Positions 57,939 to 64,000 of a DNA stretch of 64,000 nt are shown piece after piece (position 1 is the first letter of the stretch; every line of letters begins with the position of its first letter). The DNA lies in the NCBI RefSeq assembly GCF_019222765.1, contig NZ_CP078145.1, forward strand, positions 6,758,001-6,822,000, read 5' to 3'. The stretch comes from Nocardia iowensis. GTDB taxonomy: Bacteria; Actinomycetota; Actinomycetes; Mycobacteriales; Mycobacteriaceae. The translations under genes were made by a program, and so were the position numbers. The notes under the pieces are model-generated. The model made no database searches. It saw nothing but the letters and a program-made list of their open reading frames with translations, and was not told the DNA's origin.

Positions 57939-58340
57939 ATGATCGACGAGACGGGCACCGCGCTTTTCCATCAGACCATGCCGTTCACCAAGCAGCTCGG
58001 CATCGAGGTGCTCGAGCACGGACCCGCGCTGGTGCGCAGCCGCATCGCCTGGGACGAGTCTTTGTGCACGGTGGGCGGTGTCGTGCACGGCGGCGTGCTG
58101 ATGTCCTTGGCGGACGCCACCGGTGCGGTGTGCGCGTACCTGAATCTGCCGGAAGGTAAGCAGGGCACCACCACGGTCGAGTCGAAGACGAACTTCGTGC
58201 GCGCGGTCCGCACCGGCTACGCGACGGCCTCATCGACCCCGTTGCACGCGGGGCGCTCGTTCATCGTGGTGGAGACCGAAATTCGCGATGACGCGGACAA
58301 GCTCGTCGCGAAGGTGACCCAGACCCAGGCCGTGCTGTAG
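57939..58340 (+). CDS. Hotdog-fold thioesterase, PaaI/YdiI type
   Basis: This 133-residue protein has the hotdog motif GGVVHGGVLMSLADATGA (residues 47-64) with the usual HGG, and a C-terminal strand pattern (VVETEIRDDADKLVAKVTQTQAVL). It should hydrolyse an acyl-CoA thioester. The length is normal. It may follow the MFS gene on one transcript. A bidirectional hairpin lies 13 bases after the stop. Confidence 0.92.
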   Translation: MIDETGTALFHQTMPFTKQLGIEVLEHGPALVRSRIAWDESLCTVGGVVHGGVLMSLADATGAVCAYLNLPEGKQGTTTVESKTNFVRAVRTGYATASSTPLHAGRSFIVVETEIRDDADKLVAKVTQTQAVL

Positions 58341-58353
58341 GCCGAACCCCACG

Positions 58354-58385
58354 ACGGCGTCCGCCATCTCGATCGCGGATGCCGT
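58354..58385. terminator. Hairpin between convergent genes
   Basis: The arms ACGGCGTCCGC and GCGGATGCCGT pair with one wobble around CATCTCGATC. The hairpin separates the thioesterase gene from the convergent membrane-protein gene. Confidence 0.78.
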
Positions 58386-58392
58386 CTCGCGT

Positions 58393-59577
58393 TCACGACT
58401 TCGCCGTGCCGCCGACAAGTGCCTGCCCGGATACCGCGGGCAGCCGCGAGGAGCCGTGAGCAGGTGACCGTTTCGACCACGCCATAGCCAGGTCGAGCAG
58501 TTGCTGAAGATCGGCGCTGAAATCGCTACCCGCCCTCGGCAACTGCGGGACGGCAGCGGAATCGGCGGGCGCCACACCGGCTTTCCTCGCCTGGACCGCG
58601 TAGTCGAGCCGCTGCACGTAATAGGCCATGTCGCCCTCGAGTCCCGGCTGGGCGGGCAACGCGCCGTTGCCCACAGGCGCGGCATGGAAGTAAGGCCCCA
58701 GTTGCAGTAGCGCATCGCGTATTTCGACGCTCATCCGGAACAGACGGCTGGGGCCGCCATCCTGGATCCGCGCCTGTGGCACCGGCGGCATCACTATCTG
58801 GGGCACCGCCGCGGTGAGGTCGCGCCAGAGTGGGCGCAGCTGACGGCAGCGGCGTCCGTCCCGATCCCAACCGGCCCGGACGATCAGGCTACGGAGCACG
58901 GGCATGCCGAGGAACGCCGCGTCGTTGACGATGCAGATGGTGAAGGCCAACTCCATGCGCAACGGGTGTGATCCCAGGGGCGACGAGCCGACGGCCAACT
59001 GCACCAACGAGATCGACCAATTGACCGCCAGCACGACGTTGCCGCCGATCAGGCCGTAGCAGACGAACTTCGCCCGACCGGTGAGGTCGCCGAACCTGAT
59101 CTCGCGAACGCACCACCGAGTGATCAGGAACGCGGTGACGGCCAGCGGTACGACGTAGGCCGTCCAGACGACAATCCCCTCGAGGTCGAGCGTCAGATCG
59201 ACCATTCGATCGTCGTTGCGCGCCGACGTCCCGGCGAGCAGCATCACACCGACGCAGCCACCGGCGACTACCACGCAAATCCATTGGCGGCGCGAAACAC
59301 TCGCCGAATCCGCCTCTGGCTGCCACAGCAAAGCGATGCCGTACACGCACAGGAAGACCATGATGTTGCACCCGAGCGCGAGCTGGTGTGCCAGCCCGAC
59401 CATCCCCGGCATCGTGGCGCACCGGTAGAGCAGCAGCCCAGCGAGGCTCCACAGGAACATCCGATTGAGCAGCCGATCCGAAACGGTGTCCCGGACGAGC
59501 GCCATTCGGCCCACCAGGACGATGGCAACGAATCCGATCGCCGGCCATGCGAGGACTCCGGTGAGCGGGGCGGCCAT
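58393..59577 (-). CDS. MAB_1171c-like membrane protein (DUF6545-type)
   Basis: This 394-residue protein has an N-terminal half with about seven membrane helices and a soluble C-terminal half that contains RPLWRDLTAAVPQIVMPP and RMSVEIRDALLQLGPYF, the pattern of the MAB_1171c family (DUF6545). The family is called a putative transporter, but this is unproven. Such genes often accompany XRE regulators; none is adjacent here. The gene ends at the hairpin 58354-58385. No strong ribosome binding site was seen at the ATG. Confidence 0.85.
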   Translation of the reverse strand: MAAPLTGVLAWPAIGFVAIVLVGRMALVRDTVSDRLLNRMFLWSLAGLLLYRCATMPGMVGLAHQLALGCNIMVFLCVYGIALLWQPEADSASVSRRQWICVVVAGGCVGVMLLAGTSARNDDRMVDLTLDLEGIVVWTAYVVPLAVTAFLITRWCVREIRFGDLTGRAKFVCYGLIGGNVVLAVNWSISLVQLAVGSSPLGSHPLRMELAFTICIVNDAAFLGMPVLRSLIVRAGWDRDGRRCRQLRPLWRDLTAAVPQIVMPPVPQARIQDGGPSRLFRMSVEIRDALLQLGPYFHAAPVGNGALPAQPGLEGDMAYYVQRLDYAVQARKAGVAPADSAAVPQLPRAGSDFSADLQQLLDLAMAWSKRSPAHGSSRLPAVSGQALVGGTAKS

Positions 59578-60138
59578 CGGTCGAGCGTATCGTCCGCCGA
59601 GGCGATCGGTCCATGCTCCGGTCCGGCTCAGCAGACCGGGACGGCAGCGTAGAGCATGCCGGTTTCAAGATCAATCCCCCAACTCTGCTCTCCAACAAGA
59701 TCATTCGTTTGCCCGTCGGATCGGCGTCGCTCCAGGTATGCTACCGACCAGTAGTTAGCTAGTTGGATGGACGACAGAGGACGTGAGGGACGACCGCTGC
59801 GGAAGCGGTAGGCGAAGGTAGTTGTCGGCAAGCTACCGAACGCGGCATCGGTGCCTTGGGGTTGGGGCGTATCGGACCGCCGGCCGTGACGGACCACTGT
59901 CCGTCACACGTCTCGTTGTCAAGTGTCACAACGAGATTGGCGGAGCTGCGAAAGCCGGAATGCGACAAACCATTTCGGAGAACCAGGGTGGATGTTACAC
60001 TTTGTCACCAAGAGTTTCAGTGACGACCTCGGTTCCGACAAGCGCCCCACAGGGCGCTACTCCTCTTCGTAGCCTGCGAACGCGGCTCCACGCTTCCTGT
60101 ATCGCCCGCTGTTCGTGCGGCAAGGACCGGAGATATCT
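59578..60138. other. Long divergent intergenic region
   Basis: About 560 bases lie between the MAB_1171c-like gene and the MFS gene. Apart from the tandem palindromes at 59886-59935 it shows no gene. The part near 59990-60080 could hold the MFS promoter or a leader. Confidence 0.5.
59886..59935. promoter_or_regulatory. Two tandem palindromes upstream of the MFS/TetR genes
   Basis: GTGACGGAC and GTCCGTCAC (59886-59894, 59899-59907) are a perfect 9-bp inverted repeat around CACT. CTCGTTGT and ACAACGAG (59912-59919, 59928-59935) are a perfect 8-bp repeat. Their centres are 27 bp apart. They lie about 200 bases before the MFS start and are likely operators. Confidence 0.7.
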
Positions 60139-61785
60139 GTGCGCGACCAAAGACACCTCGATACATCAATCGAGCAACCCGATGGCGAATCTCCCTCGGC
60201 ACCCATTCGTCGGCGTAACCTCGCCTTCTGGTCAGGTCTCGCCGCAACGAGTCTAGGAACCGCACTGCACTTCCCGATGTACTGGGAATCCAGGCACATG
60301 GGCTATCACATGGCGGATATGCCGATGGACGCCGCCATGATCAGCGGAATGGTGCTGATCGTCATCGGCCTGGTGGTCACCGCCTATGGCCTGGTTCCCG
60401 TTGGGGCGCAACGGGACAAGGTGGCGAATCTGCAGGTGCGCGCGCTCGACGATGCCCCGATCAATCGGGTGCACGTCGTGCTGCTGCTGGTGATGGCCGC
60501 CGCCATCACGATCGACGTCATGAAGCCGACCACGCTGGCGTTCGTCGTGCCGGGCATGGCCAAGGAATACGACCTGCGTACGGCCACCAATCCTGGCGGC
60601 AGTCTGCCCGCCGCGCTGCTGCCGCTCGTCGGCATCACCGGCACGGTGATCGGCTCGTTCCTCTGGGGTTGGCTCGGCGACCGGATCGGCCGCAAGGCGG
60701 CGATTCTGCTGGCGGGCGTCTTCTTCGTGGCGACCTCGGTCTGTGGGGCGATGCCGAGCTTCGAGCTGAACCTGCTGATGTGCCTGCTCATGGGCATCAG
60801 CGCGGGTGGCATGCTGCCGATCGCGTTCACCCTGCTGGCCGAGACGATTCCGGCCCGTCACCGCGGCTGGCTGATGGTCCTGATCGGCGGCGATATCGCG
60901 GGCGCCTACGTCATCACCAGCTGGCTCTCGTCCACCATCGGCGACACCTACGGCTGGCGGGTGATGTGGCTGATCGGATTCCCGACCGGTTTGCTGGTCA
61001 TTCTGCTGACCCGATGGGTCCCCGAGTCACCGCGCTTCCTGCTCGCACTCGGCCGTCGAAAAGAGGCCGAGGACGTGCTGCGCGTCTATCACGCGTCCAT
61101 CGTCCCGGTCGAAAAGTCGGAACTCACCGTGGAAGCGGGCGTGAAAGCCGGGTACCGCCGATTGTTGCAGGCGCCGTTCGCCGGCATCACCACCGTGCTC
61201 GTGCTGGTCGGCCTCGGTGTCGGCCTGGTGGTGTACGGCTTCCAGCTCTGGTTGCCGACGAACCTGCGCCAGCTCGGGTACAGCGGCGTCTCGGCCGATC
61301 AGATCCTGCGCGACTCGGCGTTGATCGGCTTCCCGCTGAATTTCCTGGTGGCGTATTGCTATCACCGGTCCTCGAAGTGGACGATGGTGACGCTGAGCGC
61401 GATGCTCGCGGTCTCGCTGTTCGGGTTCGTCGCCTTCGGCGACAGCGTCGCGGACAACAAGGTGCTGCTGTACGCGCTGCTCATTCCGCCGATCTGGGGC
61501 GCCAGTTCGGTGGTCGCCGTGCTCATCGCCTACGGCGCCGAGGCCTATCCGACCCGGATACGCTCCCGCGGTACCGGTTTGGCGGCAGGCATGAGCAAGG
61601 CGGGCGGCATCATCGTGATCGCGCTCGTGGTGCTCGCCGTGGCCACCCCATCGATTTCGATGACCGCGCTGATCAGCGCCGTACCGATGACCATCGCGGC
61701 GGCCGCGGGCATCGCCTTCCTGATCGAGACGCGGCGACGCTCCCTCGAGGAAATCACCGCCGAGGAATTACGCGTGGCCGTCTGA
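60139..61785 (+). CDS. MFS transporter (sugar/organic-acid porter type) with N-terminal extension
   Basis: This 548-residue protein has the MFS core (about residues 110-540) with GWLGDRIGRKAA motif A, IPARHRGWLM, and the PESPRFLL motif after helix 6, as in metabolite:H+ symporters and SV2-like proteins. Before the core lie two extra hydrophobic segments joined by a loop rich in Met and His (HFPMYWESRHMGYHMADMPMD), giving about 14 helices. The GTG at 60139 has GGAG 6 bases upstream. A TetR gene follows by 17 bases. The substrate is unknown. Confidence 0.9.
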   Translation: MRDQRHLDTSIEQPDGESPSAPIRRRNLAFWSGLAATSLGTALHFPMYWESRHMGYHMADMPMDAAMISGMVLIVIGLVVTAYGLVPVGAQRDKVANLQVRALDDAPINRVHVVLLLVMAAAITIDVMKPTTLAFVVPGMAKEYDLRTATNPGGSLPAALLPLVGITGTVIGSFLWGWLGDRIGRKAAILLAGVFFVATSVCGAMPSFELNLLMCLLMGISAGGMLPIAFTLLAETIPARHRGWLMVLIGGDIAGAYVITSWLSSTIGDTYGWRVMWLIGFPTGLLVILLTRWVPESPRFLLALGRRKEAEDVLRVYHASIVPVEKSELTVEAGVKAGYRRLLQAPFAGITTVLVLVGLGVGLVVYGFQLWLPTNLRQLGYSGVSADQILRDSALIGFPLNFLVAYCYHRSSKWTMVTLSAMLAVSLFGFVAFGDSVADNKVLLYALLIPPIWGASSVVAVLIAYGAEAYPTRIRSRGTGLAAGMSKAGGIIVIALVVLAVATPSISMTALISAVPMTIAAAAGIAFLIETRRRSLEEITAEELRVAV

Positions 61786-61802
61786 GCTGTGCGGCCAACT
61801 GA

Positions 61803-62570
61803 ATGGAAGCCATGAGCGAAGGGACGGCTGGGGGGATGATCACCGAATTGACCGCGGCACAGCATTCTTCGGCAGAGGCCATGAGCACCGCGCTGCGTGA
61901 CCGGCTGATCGACGCGACCGTGCAGGTCGTGTCGACCGAGGGCCTGCACGCCCTCACGGTGCGCCGAGTGTCGAGTATGTGCGGGGTGTCCACGATGGCC
62001 GTGTACTCCAACTTCGGCGGCATGCCCGGCCTGATCCGCGCGGCGGGTTCGGCGGGCTTCGCCTTGCTGGGTGCGCGGATGGACGAATTCGGGGTGACCG
62101 ATGACCCCATCACGGATCTGCTGGTACTCGGGCTGGTGTTCCGCGACGAAGCCCAGCGCCGACCCGAGCTGTTCCAATTGATGTTCGGCACCGGGTCACA
62201 ACGCATCGACATGAAGATCAATCGCGGCAATGTCCTTGTTGCCGAGAATGATTCGGAGTTCGAGCACTACCAGGAAACATTCGACCACGTGGTGGACGCG
62301 GTGCGCAGGGCGCAGGAGGCCGCTCTGATCGATACGCCGGACGTGCGCTCGGCGGCGGCCCAGCTCTGGATGGGCCTGTTCGGCTTCGTCCAGTTGGAGA
62401 TGGCCGGGCACCTCGGCGACGAGGGCCTGTTCGAAGTGCTGGTGCCCGCGATCCTCAATCTGCTCGTCGGCATGGGCGCCACCTTGGACGACGTGGGGAC
62501 ATCACTGATCCAGGCAATGGAACGGTTCACCGCGGAAGCGGACGATCCGGCCGTTCCCGAGCCGAGTTGA
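61803..62570 (+). CDS. TetR family transcription regulator
   Basis: This 255-residue regulator has a helix-turn-helix at about residues 32-80 (LRDRLIDATVQVVSTEGLHAL, SSMCGVSTMAVYSNFGGMPGLIRA). The long N-terminal tail may be shorter in life, as ATGs at 61812 and 61839 also fit. It follows the MFS gene by 17 bases and should be co-transcribed, probably acting on the tandem palindromes at 59886-59935. The inducer is unknown. Its stop lies inside a hairpin shared with the convergent gene. Confidence 0.88.
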   Translation: MEAMSEGTAGGMITELTAAQHSSAEAMSTALRDRLIDATVQVVSTEGLHALTVRRVSSMCGVSTMAVYSNFGGMPGLIRAAGSAGFALLGARMDEFGVTDDPITDLLVLGLVFRDEAQRRPELFQLMFGTGSQRIDMKINRGNVLVAENDSEFEHYQETFDHVVDAVRRAQEAALIDTPDVRSAAAQLWMGLFGFVQLEMAGHLGDEGLFEVLVPAILNLLVGMGATLDDVGTSLIQAMERFTAEADDPAVPEPS

Positions 62571-62583
62571 CCCGGGAACGGCC
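62549..62583. terminator. Hairpin across the end of the TetR gene
   Basis: The arms GGCCGTTCCC and GGGAACGGCC are perfect complements with a 15-base loop that contains the TetR stop codon. The convergent NTF2-like gene ends 9 bases beyond it. Confidence 0.65.
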
Positions 62584-62591
62584 GAACCAAC

Positions 62592-63146
62592 TCAGAACGG
62601 GAGCCGGGAACGCACCCGCTGAGCGCGTGCCATCGCGCGCTCGGCGGTGCTGCCGCGCGGCGGCATCAGCCCGAGTTGCAGCAGCATTTCCGAGAGATCC
62701 CAGGTCGCTTGGCTGCGCCAGATGAGTCCACCACGGAACTGCCAGATGTCGATCACCAGCAGGTCGATCTTCTTGCCGGTGGCCGCGAACCCCGGTGGGT
62801 CGATCGGGCCGAGGTGGGTGCCGGTCATCCGCCACGGCACCACGGCAGCTCTGCCCTCGGCGGCGAGCAGCGGCGGAAAGGGATTGGTGTAGGCCACATC
62901 CGGGAACGACCGCACGGTGTCGGAGACGAACTCCTCGACGCCGGCGCGTCCGGCCACCCGCTTGCCGAGTGACGGGTCGTACCACATGGTGTCCTCGGTG
63001 GCACATTTCGCGACGGCCGCGCCGTCGCCACTGTTCCAGCCCGCGATATAGCCTTCGGTGAACTCGGCCAGCCAGGCCGCGCTTTCGATAACCTCGGCCT
63101 CCGGCCCGATGCGGAACTGCCCGGTGCTGTACGGATCCACGACCAA
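62592..63146 (-). CDS. NTF2/SnoaL-like protein
   Basis: This 184-residue protein has the SnoaL/NTF2-like pattern: AEFTEGYIAGWNSGDGAAVAK, DTMWYDPSLGKRVAGRAGVEEFV, and a late strand FRGGLIWRSQATWD. Such cupped folds act as cyclases, isomerases or binding proteins, including polyketide cyclases. The C-terminal 30 residues are an added basic tail. TTG at 63146 or GTG at 63140 may be the start. Its promoter faces that of the PKS at 63601, so a link to that pathway is possible, though unproven. Confidence 0.82.
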   Translation of the reverse strand: MVVDPYSTGQFRIGPEAEVIESAAWLAEFTEGYIAGWNSGDGAAVAKCATEDTMWYDPSLGKRVAGRAGVEEFVSDTVRSFPDVAYTNPFPPLLAAEGRAAVVPWRMTGTHLGPIDPPGFAATGKKIDLLVIDIWQFRGGLIWRSQATWDLSEMLLQLGLMPPRGSTAERAMARAQRVRSRLPF

Positions 63147-63600
63147 ACGCCTTTCGCCGGAAACACATTCGCCGAGTCATCATAGCCGCCCAATTCGACG
63201 GCGAGTCAACCTCGCGGGCAATATTTATGGCAGTTCTCCGGTATAACAATGTCATTCGGTTCAATAACACTGTCATGGTCGATCGGACACTCGGCCATAA
63301 CCCTGTAATAACAGCGGAATAATGGCGTCATGCAGCGGCGATGCAGCCGCAATCACCCCTGTGACAAGGGCTTTCATGCTTGACTTGATGAACAGTATTG
63401 ACCATCGATAAGCCTGCCTCCTACCATGGGTGGACACAGATCTCCTACCACGGAACCAAATTCACACCGGACACAGCGGCCGATTACTACACACGGCAGG
63501 CGCATTATTCCGGTGCCCTCCAAGACAATTCGAAGGCGCGTCTGCAATGGCGCAGGTGTGCGCCGTTATTCGAATGTCGCGACGTCCAGAGGACTTTTGC
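63147..63600. promoter_or_regulatory. AT-rich divergent promoter region with direct repeats
   Basis: This 454-base gap is richer in A and T than its surroundings. It contains TAACAATGTCAT (63244-63255), TAACACTGTCAT (63265-63276) and the looser TAACCCTGTAAT (63298-63309). The first two are 21 bp apart, two helical turns. They may be activator sites for the PKS or the NTF2-like gene. No coding frame looks convincing before 63601. Confidence 0.55.
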
Positions 63601-64000
63601 ATGCCCGCTATAGCAATTGTCGGTATAGGGTGCCGATTTCCGGGCGGAATCGACGACCCGGCCAGTTTCTGGGATCTCGTCCTGCACAAGGGCGACGGGA
63701 TTGTCGAGGTGCCGAGGGACAGGTGGAACCTGGCGAAGTTCTACGACCCGGACCCGGACGCACCCGGCCGGATGTACACCCGCCACGGTGGATTCCTGAC
63801 CCAGTCGCTGTGGGAGTTCGACGCCGAGTTCTTCGGGATCTCCCAGCGCGAGGCGGCCATCATGGATCCGCAGCAGCGCCTGTTGCTCGAGGTGGCCTGG
63901 GACGCGCTCGACGACGCGGGCATGGCGGGCAAGGTCAGCGGGCGTGAGGTCGGCGTCTTCGTCGGCGGCTTCATGAACGACAACGCACTGGTGCGCAGCG
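63601..64000 (+). CDS. Type I polyketide synthase, 3'-truncated, N-terminal ketosynthase
   Basis: The gene starts at 63601 with MPAIAIVGIGCRFPGGIDDP and runs off the window after 133 codons. GAGGA lies 8 bases before the ATG. The sequence is the start of a ketosynthase domain: FWDLVLHKGDGIVEVPRDRW, then MYTRHGGFL, FDAEFFGISQREAAIMDPQQR and LLLEVAWDALDDAG. The active-site Cys lies beyond the edge. The RHGGFL and VGGFMNDN stretches resemble single-module, iteratively acting actinobacterial PKSs more than modular macrolide ones. This is a tentative reading. It has no docking helix at the N-terminus, as expected for a first or stand-alone enzyme. Confidence 0.93.
   Translation, partial: MPAIAIVGIGCRFPGGIDDPASFWDLVLHKGDGIVEVPRDRWNLAKFYDPDPDAPGRMYTRHGGFLTQSLWEFDAEFFGISQREAAIMDPQQRLLLEVAWDALDDAGMAGKVSGREVGVFVGGFMNDNALVRS

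Noticed and set aside
33242..60145. The same 16 bases (ggagatatctgtgcgc) at the starts of the LLM gene and the MFS gene
   Set aside because: One shared 16-mer in 64 kb is close to chance expectation, and both are just ribosome binding site plus GTG start contexts.

Overview
The window is high-GC DNA with dense, often overlapping genes, frequent GTG starts, class Ib ribonucleotide reductase, an F420-type luciferase-like oxidoreductase, an XRE/DUF397 pair and a MAB_1171c-type membrane protein. Together these suggest a Nocardia or close relative in the Mycobacteriales. The species cannot be fixed from the sequence alone. No tRNA, rRNA, CRISPR array, insertion sequence or phage gene was recognised.

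The window opens inside a non-ribosomal peptide synthetase (NRPS) and closes inside a type I polyketide synthase (PKS), so both edges are secondary-metabolite genes. 1-12.6 kb: the last part of an NRPS (partial E, then C-A-PCP-C-A-PCP-E-TE), translationally coupled to an ATPase and two permeases of a DrrABC-like exporter. 12.8-14.6 kb: a small membrane protein and nrdF. 15-24 kb: an accessory block with an XRE/DUF397 pair, a VOC protein, a DUF2268 putative protease, a DHFR/RibD-like reductase, a flavin monooxygenase divergent from a lone phosphohistidine swivel domain (two strong palindromes between them), a winged-helix protein and a large uncharacterised protein. 24-31 kb: cell-envelope and ion genes (D,D-carboxypeptidase, MBL hydrolase, secreted protein, an mraY away from any division cluster, mgtE). 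31.7-34.2 kb: a family 1 glycosyltransferase and an LLM oxidoreductase. 34.3-37.2 kb: nrdHIE, facing nrdF from 20 kb away. 37.6-39.8 kb: FMN reductase divergent from TetR, and nadE. 39.8-43.2 kb: a broken VOC gene, an isoprenylcysteine methyltransferase-like protein, and an ECF42-type sigma factor with its DGPF/YciI partner. 43.3-47.6 kb: molybdenum cofactor genes, moaA-moaD divergent from moeA-moaCB-moaE. 47.6-54.9 kb: AraC regulator, CobW GTPase, a cell-wall amidase with a tandem-repeat tail, an ECF sigma factor, exported proteins and an SDR. 55.4-63.1 kb: a short extra Rho factor, an MFS exporter, a hotdog thioesterase, a MAB_1171c-like protein, and an MFS/TetR pair behind tandem palindromes. 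63.6 kb to the end: start of the PKS.

Connections supported by sequence are these. Both nrd loci carry paired NrdR-like boxes 32 bp apart, so the split genes probably form one regulon. Stop/start overlaps tie the NRPS to its exporter and tie moaA to moaD, moaCB to moaE, and nrdI to nrdE. Many gene ends carry perfect or near-perfect hairpins. The least explained parts are the Rho paralogue, the swivel-domain locus with operators but no obvious repressor, the low-complexity insertions in the NRPS condensation-fold domains, the out-of-place mraY, and the 13-copy repeat in the amidase. All motif alignments were made by eye and no database was searched.
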